NCBI RefSeq assembly: GCF_000143105.1
Contig: NW_014040831.1
Location: 1,098,974-1,162,973, forward strand
Direction of reading: 5' to 3'
Length of the DNA: 64,000 bases
Source of the DNA: Grosmannia clavigera kw1407
Lineage: Eukaryota; Ascomycota; Sordariomycetes; Ophiostomatales; Ophiostomataceae
In this document: positions 23,299 to 35,515 of the stretch, piece by piece
Layout: each line of letters starts with the position of its first letter
Position numbering within the stretch: the stretch's first letter is position 1
The notes under the pieces: generated by a model
What the model saw: the letters and a program-made list of their open reading frames with translations, nothing else
Told to the model about the DNA's origin: nothing
Database searches by the model: none
Program-made: the position numbers and the translations under genes

Positions 23299-23853
23299 AT
23301 GGACTGAGACAAAGGAAGACAGACACTGATGTGTCCGTTTCCTGCAGTGTCTGACCCATTAAAGTCGGTTCGTTGTCACCGCTCGTTGTCTTTTGCCGTT
23401 TGTCTCGAAAGGCCAGATCTCATTTTTGCGCAAACTCTCAAGAGGGCAGACAATAAAGAATAAAAAAGTTTCTAAGATGTGTCCTTGTCGGCCGGTCTCT
23501 GTACAGAATACACGGCAATCATGCCACGCGGTATAAGCGCGTGCTACGGAGTATAGAATAGAAATAGAGCCAGAAGTGTACAGTTTGGGTTCTGGTGGCT
23601 CAATTTGTCTGGATTGTACGATGCCGCCTATAACGATATCGGTTTATAGCAAATGGATGACAACGATGCGGCAACTGCCAGGAAGCAGACAATATCCACG
23701 CATGAGCAAAGCGCTGTTTCGCAGTTCAAATATCTAACATGATATCATTCAGACAGGGATCGTTCCTAGCAATGACGTGTCTCCGTTCCCTTTTGTGTTC
23801 GCCCCTGCCGTAGCCTCGGCCTCTCGCCCACGAGTCTCCGTTCCGTCTGCGTC
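23299..23853. other. Spacer between convergent PYK1 and WD40 genes
   Basis: 3' ends of two convergent genes. It contains an AATAAA at 23452-23457, about 155 bases past the PYK1 stop, as a possible polyadenylation signal, and TACGGAGTA at 23545. No gene is seen. Confidence 0.5.
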
Positions 23854-25410
23854 TCAGAAGCGCACGCCCCAGATGCCCCGACCGCCGCTGACGCCCAGCC
23901 ATTCGCCGTAGTCGCTGTTTGACAGCCGGGGAACCCAGCCGAGGTTTCCGACTTCATAGTCGCACTGCCAGGCGGCGACGGGTGCGCGCGCGTTGTCGGG
24001 CTGTGGGCCTCCGTTGGCGGGGACGCCGGGAGGGACGGGAGCAGCAGCTGTGTTGCCGCTGTTAAGCAAGTCCCAGATCAGGACCTGGCAGTCATCGGCG
24101 CCCGAAGCTAGCATGCCGCGGCGGTGTGGCGACCACTCGACGCAGTTGACGGCGCCGCCGTGGCCGCGCAGCTCGAGCAGGGCTTGACCGGGCTGGCGGA
24201 CGTCGAGGATGCGGATAACGTCTGAGTCCTGGGCAAAGGTGGCGAGCAGGTGGGTGTCGTGAGGGGACGTAGCCAGGCGCAGGAGCGGGGGGGGATGGGA
24301 CATTGTCTGCTGGGCGAGCGTGGGACTTATCCTGCCGCCTTGGGCATCTGTGGGTGTTAGGGAGAGAGGGAGAAGGAGAGAAGGGGGAGGAGAGAGGGAG
24401 GAGAAGGAGAGAGAGAAGAAGAAAAAGAGAGAAGGAGAAAAACGAGAAAAAGTAGACATACCCCTTTCATCTTTGCCGGTGGGCTCATAGATGATGGTGC
24501 TGTGTTCGAGGCTGCGCAGGTCGAACATACGGACGCTACCGTCCTGGCCACAGCTGACAAAGACATCCATGCTGTTGGCACAGAAGCGGACATCATAGAC
24601 CTCCTTGTCGTGGGCGATGAGCTGGGTCTTGGCCGTAAGCGAGGGGATGTCCCAGATGGTACAGGTGGTATCGATGCTGGACGTGATGATGAGGCTGGGC
24701 GAGACGGTGTTCCAATCGAGCGAGGTCAGCGGCGCCGTATGGTCGGGCGTCTTGGAGTTGGACAGCAGGGCGAGCGGCGTGAGTTTAGTGGGCGGAGCGT
24801 CAGCCCGGCCGCGACCGATGGTGCTGCTGCTAGTTCCGCCGGACGGCGTATCAGACGGCAGCGACCAGAGCCGGAGATGATCGCCCGACGTGGCAAGCAG
24901 GTCAGTTGACTGCTTCTGCGGCGACGGCGGCTCCCAGAGCAGCCGCGTGACCGGATACGTGTGCGTAGCCTCGGCCACCTTGGTGAACTCCATCGAGAAC
25001 TTGGACGTGCCGGGCGAGAAGGCGTCCATGGGGGTCTGCGTGATGTGGGTGTCGAGGATTTGAATCTGCGGGCGTCAGCGGGAGGAGGGAGTTCACCGGG
25101 CCACACCCGGGAGGCTTGTCCGTTCTCCGGCGGCGAAAACATACAAAGTTGTGGCCATCCTCGAGGTAGCTGCCAATGGCCAGCTTGCCGGCTCCGTTGC
25201 CCGACGATGGCCATCGGCACCAGTCAAAGGCGTACATGGCCCAGGGCGTCATGTAGTTGCTGGTGCCCGGCTGGCTGTTGGCGGGGTCATAGCCGCTCGA
25301 GAAGCCGTCCGAGAGGGTCGTTAGTCGGCTCGGGGTCGGATGTCGGCCAGACCCAGCGGCGTGTTTCTCGACCCTCCTGGCCGGAGGATGTTGGGGACGG
25401 ACGTGTTCAT
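23854..25410 (-). CDS. WD40 protein of the WDR68/DCAF7 (AN11) type
   Basis: Clear exons: (about 25320)-25145, 25065-24462 and 24347-23854, with introns of 79 and 114 nt. The proposed first exon starts at ATG 25408-25410 (MNTSVPNILRPGG). The core matches DCAF7: PWAMYAFDWCRWP, LAIGSYLEDGHNF, LIAHDKEVYDVRF, then GQDGSVRMFDLRSLEHSTI, RILDVRQPGQALLELRGH and ASGADDCQVLIWDL. The C-terminus ends NLGWVP...GVRF. DCAF7 proteins are seven-bladed propellers that scaffold kinases and CRL4 ligases; the partner here is unknown. The 114-nt intron is almost purely GA on the plus strand (about 24361-24457). An apparent +1 frame break at about 25325, between ...LADIRPRAD and TLSDGFSSGYDP, is not resolved. Confidence 0.85.
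24361..24457. repeat. GA-rich (polypyrimidine on sense strand) intronic tract
   Basis: About 97 bases of nearly uninterrupted purines on the plus strand. On the transcribed sense (minus) strand this is a CT tract that fills most of the last intron of the WD40 gene. Confidence 0.8.
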
Positions 25411-26230
25411 CGTCGCGGGCTGTGGGCGGGCTGCGGCCGGATGGCAGCAGCGGATGACAACGACTGTCGCAGGACGAGAGAGGACGCGCGAGAGAGATGC
25501 GCTCGATAGGCCGCGTCGAATGGGACAGGGGCTGTCGCCGGGTGCCCTTGCTTTTGCTGTTTTGTTGTCGGGTTTTCTGCCAAGCCGAAGCCCAGATTCG
25601 CAAAGCTCGGCGGCTAGCGACTTTGCGACTTGCGCCTGCAACTGCGTCGGCGGCGGCAGAAACGAAAAGAAAGCGAGACTGTGCAGCTGGCCGCGCGCAC
25701 ACAACTCTCTGGTCGTGGTGGTGTCTGCTGCTCAAAGGCGGCTGGTCGCCCAACCAAGTGGTATGGCTCCAAGAAGCTCCGGGGAGTGGCGGGGTTGTTT
25801 CTTCTCGGCCGCGGGCTGAATGCCCCAGCTTACAGCGGTCTTTGTAGGGGCTGGCGCTGGAACGGGCGCGCGGTCGGGCTAGCTTGGAGCAGGGAGAAGG
25901 GTAGTTGTTTGATTGGCCGACACGGCCGGCTTAAAGTTGACGCCTGTCCGAATCTAGTTTCGGCTTGAAGCTTCGAGGCCGTCTCTTTCATCGAAAAAAA
26001 GGACAACAAGAGATTCGACATCGAAGGGCAGCTTTTTCGGCAGGCTCCTACCGCCTTTCTTTTCCACTCTTTCTCCGTCTTGATACCTGTTTGGCTGCGT
26101 CGTCTGTCATTTGCGTGGCCCTCTCTCTGAGCCGCTCTCCGCTTTCTCACACTGCCGTGACCTTTTATTTATCTGTCTCCTTTCCCTGTTGTCAGAAAGC
26201 CGAGTTCTTGGACAGGCCACACTCGTCGCG
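25411..26230. promoter_or_regulatory. Divergent promoter, WD40 gene / SPT5
   Basis: About 820 bp between head-to-head starts. The SPT5 side is rich in CTCT/TTTCT leader-like sequence (about 26050-26210). No coding potential is accepted. Confidence 0.5.
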
Positions 26231-29200
26231 ATGGCAACAAAGGGTGCTCATTTCGACGATTCGGAATCCGACGATGACAACTTCAATCCAGCTCCCGCTG
26301 ACCTGTCTGATGCCGAGGATGATAATGGCCGCGAGGCAAACGCGGTCGCCTCGAGCTCGCCGCGCCGAGAAGACGACGACGACGTGAAGTCGGAGCCCCG
26401 AAACCAGAGACGACGTCAAATTGACGCCGACGATGAGGAGGAGGATGACGGTGAGACGAAGACAGAGAAGAAGAGGAGCCGACACGTGGAGGAAGAGGAT
26501 GAGGATGAGGACGGCGACGAAGACAACGAAGAGGCCGATGAGGACGAGGATGAGGACGAGGATGATGAGGAGGACGAGGATGACGACGTGCAGGCTTCGG
26601 TAAGATTGCAGCTAGCGGCCGGACGGCAAGCATTGTTCTAACACGGTTGGCAGAGACACAGGCGCAAACGCCATAAGCGCGACAGCCGAGCGGCGTTCTT
26701 CGATATCGAGGCCGAGGTGGACGACGAAGACGAGGCCGAGGACGAGGAGAAGGAGGGCGAGGAGATTGAGGATTTCATCGACAACGCGCATCCGGACGAC
26801 CTGGAAGAGACGAACAACCTCAACGACGACCGGAGACACCGGGAGCTGGACCGACGCCGCGAGCTGGAGCAGAGTCTGGACGCAGAGAAGCAGGCAGAGA
26901 TCCTGCGGCAGCGGTACGGAAACCGTCGGCCGGCGAAGGGACTGGGCGACTCGGCGGTGGTGCCGCGGAGACTGCTGCTGCCCAGCGTGGAGGATCCGAG
27001 CATCTGGGCGGTGCGGTGCAAAGAGGGCAAGGAGCGCGAGGTGGTGTTCTCGATCATGAAGCGAATTGAGGAGCGGATGGGCACGAAGGAAGAGCTCGGC
27101 ATCACGGCGGCGTTTGAGCGCGGCGGCCCGCAGTCGGTGATGAAGGGGTACATCTACGTGGAGGCGCTGCGACAGACGGACATCATGACGGCGCTGGATG
27201 GGATGCTGAACGTGTACCCACGCAACAACCTGATCCTGGTGGAGATCAAGGACATGCCAGATCTGTTCCGGATCACCAAGACACCGACGCTGGAGCCGGG
27301 AGCATGGGTGCGGCTGCGACGGCCGGTCAAGTACTCGGGCGACTTGGCGCAGGTTATGGACGTGACGGAGAACGGGCTCGAAGCGCGGGTGCGCTACATT
27401 CCGCGTCTGGACTACGGGGTGCGGGACGAGTCGCTGGCGCTGATGACGGCGGAGGGAAAGCGCAAGAGGGTGCCGGGAGTCGCAGGGCCGCGGCCACCGC
27501 AGCGGCTGTTCAGCGAGGCGGAGGCGCGGAAGCGCAACCCACGCAACATGATGGCGCACGCGCAGCCGAACACGTGGACCTTTAACGGCGACTACTTTGA
27601 GAACGGGTTCCTGGTCAAGGACATCAAGCTGCAGCAGCTGGTGGTCAAGGACGTGAACCCGACGCTGGAGGAGGTGACCAAGTTTGCGCTGGGAGCCGAG
27701 GACGGGACGGAGAACCTCGACCTCAAGGCGCTGGCGGCCAGCTTGAAGGACAGCAACGCAAACGTGACATATGTTCCGGGCGACGTGGTGGAGGTGTACG
27801 AAGGCGAGCAGAAAGGCGTGGTGGGCAAAGCGGTCAGCATCGTGGGCGATATCGTGACGATCGATGTGACCGAGGGCGACCTACGGGGCCAGACGATTGA
27901 GGCGCCGACAAAGGGACTGCGCAAGCGGTTCCGGGCCGGCGACCACGTGCGGGTGATTGGGGGGCGATTCCGGGACGACGTGGGCATGGTGGTCAAGATC
28001 GAGGAAGACCGGGTGACGCTGTTGACGGACCAGAACAACTCGGAGATCACGGTGTTCAGCAAGGACGTGCGGGAGGCGAGCGACACGGGTGGACAGGGAA
28101 CGCTGGGGCAGTTCTCGCTGCTGGACCTGGTGCAGCTGGACCTGTCGACGGTCGGCTGCATTGTCAAGATTGACCGGGAGTCGCTGGTGGTGCTGGACCA
28201 GAACGGAGACACGCGGCAGGTGATGCCGTCGCAGATCAGCAACAAACTTCCGAAGAACAAGATGGCGGTGGCGGCAGACCACAGCGGGTCAGAGATCCGG
28301 CTGGACGACGTGGTGAAGGAACAGGGCGGCCAGCGGCGACAGGGCAAAATCATCCACATCCACCGTTCGTTTGTCTTTATGCACAGCAACGCGACAACGG
28401 AGAATGCGGGCGTTTTTGTGACACGGGCGAGCAATGTGAACACAGTGGCAGCCAAGGGCGGCCGCGTGAGTGCAGCCGCGTCGGCTGGCCCCGATCTGGA
28501 CAGCATGAACCCGGCGCTGAAGCGGAATCCGGGCGGAGCAAACGGAAATGCGATGCAGGCGCCACAGCGCGTCTTTGGCCGCGACCGGGCTGTCGGCCAG
28601 ACGGTCACCGTGCGGCGTGGCGGCTACAAGGGCCTGCTGGGCATCGTCAAGGACACCACCGACACGCTCGCTCGCGTCGAGCTGCACACCAAGAGCAAGA
28701 CCATCACCGTGCCCAAGGCAGACCTGATCTTCAAGGATCGCGTGACGGGACGGTCGATCGACATCAATGCCCGTGGCGGGCGTGGCGGCGGCGGCATGGG
28801 TGCCGGCAGCAGTGGGCTCGGCCGTGGCTCGGCACCAGCCTGGGAGAATGGCGGTGGCCGCACGCCGCATGGTGGCAGCGGTGGTGGCGATCGGACGCCA
28901 GCCTGGGGTCTCGCAAAGGGTAGGTTGAGCTTCTGTCTTTTTCTGGTGTCTCCACTGTTTCTGACTAATGCTGACTAACACAAACAGCTACCTCGCACAC
29001 GCCAGCCTGGAACCGCAACGACGCGTCCGGCTCTCGCACGCCCGCCTGGGCCGCAGACGGCTCCCGCACGGTCAATCCTTATGATGGGAGCCGGACGGCG
29101 TACGGCTCTGGTTCGCGCACGCCGGCATGGAGTTCCGGTGCCAAGACGCCGGCTTACGACGGATTTGGTCTCGGGTCCAAGACGCCGGCCTGGGGTGCCA

Positions 29201-29625
29201 GCAGCGGCAGTGGTGGTGGTGGCGATGCCTGGGGATCGGGATCCAAGACGCCCGCATATGGCGTGTCGGCGCCGACGCCGGGAGCCAGCGGCAACGACAA
29301 CTGGGGCTACACGCCGGGCATTGGCTCTGGCCAGGCCTACGATGCGCCGACGCCAGGTGGCGCCCTCAATGCGCCGACGCCAGGAGCTCTGAGCGCACCG
29401 ACACCAGGGGCCTATGCGGCGCCGACGCCCGGAGCCGCTCTGAGCGCACCCACGCCCGGCGCCGGGTGGCAGGGCGGCTGGGGGGCCGACACGGCACCGA
29501 CGCCGGCTGGCGCACCTACACCAGCAGCTGGCGGCGGCTACTACGGCGCACCCACACCGGCTGCCTATGGCGGTGCACCAGAGACGCCGGCAGCGAGTGG
29601 GCCACGGTACACGGACGACGATTAG
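26231..29625 (+). CDS. SPT5: Transcription elongation factor Spt5
   Basis: Three exons, 26231-26599, 26654-28919 and 28988-29625 (introns 54 nt phase 0 and 68 nt phase 1); about 1090 residues. The first ~200 residues are very acidic (long Glu/Asp runs). The NGN domain runs from about 235 (EDPSIWAVRCKEGKEREVVF) to 335. KOW domains follow: GAWVRLRRPVKYSGDLAQV, PGDVVEVYEGEQKGVVGKA (about 495), AGDHVRVIGGRFRDDVGMV (about 548), LDLSTVGCIVKI and QTVTVRRGGYKGLLGIVKD (about 770). The tail is a C-terminal repeat region with many TPAW/TPAY units, then APTPGA units, as phosphorylated by Bur1/Cdk9. With Spt4 it forms DSIF, which binds RNA polymerase II and controls elongation and capping. The second intron separates the KOW core from most of the repeats. 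Confidence 0.97.
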
Positions 29626-29632
29626 GTGTGGT

Positions 29633-29740
29633 GAGAGGGTAGAGGAGAGGAGGGAGGAGAGAGAGGAGAGGAGAGGAGAGAGGAGAGAGACGAAAGGAGA
29701 GAAGAGAGAGACGAGAGGAGAGAAGAGAGAGACGACAGAG
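29633..29740 (+). repeat. GA-rich microsatellite in SPT5 3' region
   Basis: About 100 bases composed almost only of G and A (AGAGG, GAGAGAGACGA units) start eight bases past the SPT5 stop. The tract probably lies in the 3' UTR. Confidence 0.8.
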
Positions 29741-31898
29741 GGACAGAAGTAGATCAGGCGTTTCATGGCAGAGCAGATTTTTGTTCGATCGTTCCGGGTG
29801 CGGTTGCTATTTAAAGAAAATTGTAGTGTTAGTAATGGACAATTCAGGCGATATTATCTGAACAGACATGTTCTGAGAGCCGGTTTGCGAGCCAGACGTA
29901 TCAGTAGCTAGAGTCAATCAAGCAGGATATATGCTGTACTCCGTAGACAATGCCGTATCCTCCAGTGGCAGGTTCGGTCTTTCCTCACGGTTTCAACATC
30001 GCATTGCGCAGGTCCAGAAAGAGCCCGTAGGCATCGATGCCGACGAGGACGGCGACGAGCGACTGCTTCGCCTGGCCAAACGCCCGTCGGGGATGCCGAA
30101 TCACAAAGTTCTCTTACTAAACGGACTAATCACAACCAAAAAACAAAGTACGGAGTACATAAAATGAATCCTTCGTCTTACAAGCAAAAATAACAAAGTA
30201 CGGACGGGATACATACGTTGGATCTTCGTCTTTCCGCTCATCTCTCTACATGATTATTATTTTCAGTGTAGGTTGGAAACACTAAGACATCGCTGTAATG
30301 ATAAACATACTTAAATTCTGTAAAATCTCCCAGAAGTCTGGTAGACTGCTAAAATACACCCAGCGTATACCGTGCCCTAGGCTGTACAGAGTGGGTTCGG
30401 TTGGAGCTGTGTCGCTTATGGTAGTATCTTGCCACACCTTCTACCATTATAGCGATTGAGATCCTTGATGCGGACAAGTGCCAAGATGAAATGAAAGTAC
30501 AAAAACGAGAAACTGGGTGTAATCTCGTTGCGAAAGACGAGTCCTTTTCCATGGTTCAACATGCGGGCGAGGCCGGCTTTAGGATTAGGTTGGGGGCGAT
30601 AATAGGCACTGGTAGACTTGCGGTCGCGATGTTGGCAGAGATATACAAAACTCTCCTTACCTAGGCCTACCAGCATGGGCGCACATAGCACATCCCCTCC
30701 TAAATTGTACGCTGCAGACGGGATACTTCAAGAGAACGACGAACCGGTCAAAATGAAAGAAGAAGTCGTGGCCGTCGACGGGCTTGCTGAAGATGCTGAA
30801 GATCTAGGTCTCTCTCTAAACATCCTGTACAATTAATGTCGGACAAATCATTTGCCCCCTTTAGTACCGAGTTGGGTGCCAGAGTTGCCGCATAGGTGAT
30901 GCATCTGGCCAAATCTATTTGTGACTGTAATGCTTCCTTTACCCAGACGTCTTTTAATTAGAGATCCAAGTACTGCTCTAAGTTGCCGATGCCAAAAAAA
31001 CAAAATTCAGGATTGGCTGTTCTTTGCGCCTACTCCGTAGTCATGCGCAAATCCTGGCAGCTTACATCCTACAGATGAGGACAGGCCACAACGAAAGGCG
31101 CACCGCGTTTTGACAGCCTCCTCTCTGGTTTGGTAATAGTTTGCGGCGTGGGCAGAGGCGCGCTGTATGAGTACTTCCGTACTGGTAGGCGGCCTACACG
31201 TGATTAAATTTAGCAGCTAGCCATATTTGTCGAATGGTATACAAACTGCAAATAAGACAAGAATGAATAACAGTGGGGTCCTACCCTCTTTTTGGACAAT
31301 TTGACAATATTTACTCCGTACCGCTGCGTCCTCCATTACATCGTAAGATACATTAAAAAGCTCCCGCTTACTCAGCTTTACCGGCAGGGGTCCTCTAGAG
31401 ACACGGGTCAAAATTCTAACAGACTGGACCCAGTTTTGTATTGACATTAACCTTTTAGCGCCACAGACCTTGAAACCACCCCTTTCTACAGACGGAGCAA
31501 GGAAAGGACGGCCAACGAGATTGCAGCCATGTTACATCTTTACAGTCAACATTAAAGCTTTCGTAACTGTTCTTATGTTGGTTCGTTTCTCTTCTGTTGC
31601 CGAAGCAAACAAGCATACAGACTGTGGGTTAAAAAAGGGGACGACGAGATATAACAAAATCAAACAGGACACCGATAGAAAGACTGGACGTGACCCGTGA
31701 TACAAAACCAGCCAACATAAATCCACCTTTGCACCCTTGCCCAGGTTTCTTCCTCATTGGTCCCAAGACGCGCTTTATGTTTTCCATTACACGGATCTTC
31801 CTTTTTTGTGTGTGTCGCGTTTTTCACCTTCCCCCCATCCCTTTCCCGTTCTTCCCAGCTCCCGACCAGAGAGCCTTCTGGCTGTCCTTGCCGCGCGC
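29741..31898. other. Gene-poor spacer
   Basis: 2.1 kb with only short frames. TACGGAGTA/TACTCCGTA copies occur at 29937, 30149, 31032 and 31312. No tRNA, transposon ORF or domain is recognisable. Confidence 0.55.
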
Positions 31899-34002
31899 TT
31901 ACCGCTGCGACATGGCCTTGGTCACAAGTCTCTTCAGGGCCAGCTCCTTCTTCTTCAGGTCGTCGGCCGACGAATCCTCAATCTCCAGCTGGGCCATGGC
32001 CTCGCTGAGCGTCTGCTCGATCTTGTCCTTCTGCCCACGCTTGATCTTGAGCGACAGCGTCGGGTCCGAGATGATGTCCTCGACACGCGAGATGTATGAC
32101 TCGAGCTGCTGCTTGGCCTCGAAGCGCTTGCTGAACGCCTCGTCCTTGGACTTGAACTCCTCGGCATCTAAACAATCAGCATTATGTTCCGAAAGGAAGT
32201 TATGTAATCAAAAACGTACCGCCAATCATCTTGTCGATCTCAGCGCTCGACAGCTTGCCGATCGAGTTGTTGATGGTGATGTTGGCGCTGCGGCCAGAGG
32301 TCTTCTCCGTGGCAGTCACCTTGAGGATACCGTTGACGTCGACCTCGAAGATGACCTCAAGCACCGGCTCACCGGCGCGCATGTGCGGGATGGGCGCCAG
32401 TGTGAACTCGCCGAGAGACGTGTTGTCCTCGCAGTTGGCACGCTCTCCCTGGTAGCACGGGAAAGATACTGTGGTCTGACCGTCCGATACCGTGGTAAAC
32501 GACTGATGACTAAGCGTTAGCTGTGGTAAAACCAGAGAGGCCTGAATAAACTGGAATGAAAGATGAAAGTTTTCGAGGCCGTCAAGTTGTAAAGTGGGGC
32601 CTTCCGAGAAGTGGATACTTTCAGATCTTCCCGACATTTTAAAATGGACCCTTTCCAAAAGTGGACCCACTCAAAATGTCATCAAAGAAAGCATCGTCGA
32701 AACATCAAAGCATCAGGTAGGAAACATCAATGGAACGGTCAAAGGCTTACCCGCTTCTTCAATGTCGGGATGGGCGAACCACGTGGCATGACCACGGCAA
32801 AAATATTTCCTAATCGGGAAGGAACGAGTCAGCGGATGTTTGTTGAGGGAGCACAAAGGTCAAAGTTGATAAGGGAGGGTGAAGGAAACACAAGGGTGAA
32901 AATGACGAGCAAGTAAGAAGTGGGTCAATTGAGGGTGAGGGAGCACAGAAATTGAATATGGGGGAAAAAGTGAGGAGCGTGTGATGCGATGTAAAGTTGA
33001 AAGTATGAAAGCAAAGTGACGTAGAAGGAGAGAATAAAAAGTAAGAAAGAAGACGGATAAAAGAGATGAGAAAAGAGAAGGAAAAAATGAAAGAGGTGCT
33101 GTTTTCTCTTTTTTTCTCTGGTAGGGGAGGGGATGGAAATGTTGTGCATGTGACTTACCCTCCATGGCGACACCTAGAGACAGGGGGACGACGTCGAGCA
33201 GCAGCAGGTCTGCGGTGTCGGCCGAGGTGGCCTTTCCAGACAGGATGCCGGCCTGAACGGCGGCGCCGTAAGCGACGGCCTCGTCGGGGTTGATGCTCTT
33301 CTCGAGCTTCTTGCCGTTGAAGAAGTCGCTCAGCAGCTTCTGGATGCGCGGGATACGGGTGGAGCCGCCAACAAGGACGATCTCGTCCACGCCCGACTTC
33401 TCCATGCCGGCGTCCTTGAGAACCTGGGCGACGGGGTCAAGAGTGCCCTTGAAGGCGACGCTGTTCAGCTCCTCGAAACGGGCACGGGTGACCTGCATGC
33501 TAAAGTCCTCGCCGTCAAAGAGCGAGTCGATCTCGATCGTAGCCTGGGTACCGCTCGACAGGGTGCGCTTGGCACGCTCGCAGGCGGTCCGGAGACGGCG
33601 CAGAGCGCGGGCATCGCCAGACAGGTCTAACAGAGGAATGTGTTAGTTAGAGTCCCGGGAATAAAAAGGACGCTAAGCGGAAGGGAGACGGGAGGACCCA
33701 CTCTTCTTAGTCTTCCGGGTAAAGTCCTTCTTGCAGAAATCCAGCAGGTTGGTGTCAAAGTCCTGGCCACCCAAGTGGGTGTCACCAGCAGTGGCCTTGA
33801 CAGTGAAGACACCGCCCTGGATGTTCAGGAGCGAGACATCAAAGGTACCGCCACCCAGATCGTAGATCAGGACGTTGCGCTCCTTGTCAGACTTGCCCGC
33901 ACCCAGACCGTAGGCAATGGCAGCGGCCGTCGGCTCGTTGATGATGCGGAGCACGTTGAGACCGGCAATCGCACCGGCGTCCTTGGTGGACTGGCGCTGG
34001 TT

Positions 34003-34038
<36 letters not shown>

Positions 34039-34724
34039 CTCCACCTTCTTGCCGAGCTTGACTTCGGCAATCTCCTTCATCTGCAGGCGGGGCGATTAGT
34101 CATCTAATGCATGCGTGTAATAAATTTTCAGTGGCTCCTCGTCGCCCCGCCGTCCTTGGACTTACCTTGGTGAGAACCATGGCGGAGATCTCCTGGGGGG
34201 AGAAGGTGTGGGTGCTGCCCAGGTACTCGACTTGGACCTTGGGGTTGCCGTCCTCGTCGACGACCTTGAACGGCCACGACTCGACGTCCTTCTTGACGGT
34301 CGGGTCGTCGAAGCGCCGGCCAATCAGACGCCTGTAAATCGAATTAATACGGTTATGGCCCATTGCGATTCAGGCGTGGGGTTGCCTTCTGGGTGGGCAC
34401 CTACTTGACGTCGAAGACGGTGTTCGCGGGGTTCATGGCAGCCAGGTTCTTGGCGGCCTCGCCGATCAACCGCTCCTCCTCGGTGAAGGAGACGAACGAG
34501 GGAGTGGTAAAGCTACCCTGCTCGTTGGCGATGATCTCGACATTGTTGCCCTCGTACGTGGCAACGCACGAGTAGGTGGTGCCTGCAGGAAACAAGTTAG
34601 CCGGCTGATTCGACAGAGAGACAGCGAGAGAGGGCTCGCCGGGACTGCGCGCCCAGAAACGCAAGACTGCTCAGGACATACCCAGATCGATACCGATCGC
34701 ACCGTCGTACACTTCTGTCGCCAT
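31899..34724 (-). CDS. SSB1: Ribosome-associated Hsp70, Ssb class
   Basis: Eight exons: 34724-34682, 34582-34405, 34331-34166, 34080-33702, 33626-33159, 32809-32751, 32502-32220 and 32167-31899; 614 residues, the Ssb length. The ATPase domain shows GAIGIDLGTTYSCVATYEG, IYDLGGGTFDVSLL and VGGSTRIPRIQ. The end is AMSQR rather than the EEVD of cytosolic Ssa proteins, and SLFDGEDF and ANCEDNTSLGEF are Ssb-like. It binds nascent chains at the ribosome exit with the RAC complex. A 59-nt exon (NIFAVVMPRGSPIPTLKKR) sits between unusually long introns of 349 and 248 nt and is easily missed. Introns were placed by frame and family alignment, and phases agree at every junction. Confidence 0.93.
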
Positions 34725-35515
34725 TTTGAAAGGATTGATTTGATTTCGTGGGTTGACGAAGGGGAGGAGGAAGGCGGAGAAAAGAAAGGGCAAAAAAAAT
34801 GAAGACGAGAATAAAAAGAAGAGATAAGACTGGAGGGGGATAGGACGAGAAGGGTTTTCGTATGGTCCCTTTTTTCTTATCCCTAATGCTTTTTTTCACT
34901 TTTTTTTTCGACGTGGGGCATAAAAAATAATTTAGTTTAGGTGGGATAATTTACAGTCCGGTGCGGTCATGGCAGAACGTTGTTCCACTTTAACGTCCAA
35001 GCCCTCACCGCCTTTAGTCACTGTGCGGAGATTACACATGCCACGTGATGTATATGTTTCGCCGCTGAATACCGACGTCGTGTCAGTGGTGAGTTTCGAA
35101 GTACGAACTGAGCAGTAATTACCATACAAAATCAGAGATGCTATCTGGGTAGCGGGCGGCGCTGGCTTAAGGCAGGGCGTATCACCTTGTAACGTAGATC
35201 AGTTTGCTTAGTAAGAAGATAGGCGAGGGTATCGTGAAGTATTGAAAGGATGCCTGGCTGGTCTTATACTCGTACAGTAGACTTTATAAAGTAAGCTAGG
35301 CGGAGCAAGCGTACTTAGGATGAAACCCCAAAACAATTAAAGTAGGAAGTCTAGCAATTCCCTCTGTGCAATGTATATACACCATACAGAAACGCCATTG
35401 TATCCAAACCTTGTTATGATGCAGTTTGCTCTCCTCCAAATCAGTGCTCTCTGCGTGTTCAGAATACTCTCAGAAGCATACATCCCCAAGCATTATCGCC
35501 TTCCGACCGGCCCTC
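34725..35515. other. SSB1 promoter and VPS53 3' spacer
   Basis: Promoter side: purine-rich on the plus strand (34755-34850), i.e. a CT-rich leader for the minus-strand SSB1 gene. The rest is AT-rich with no gene. Confidence 0.5.
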
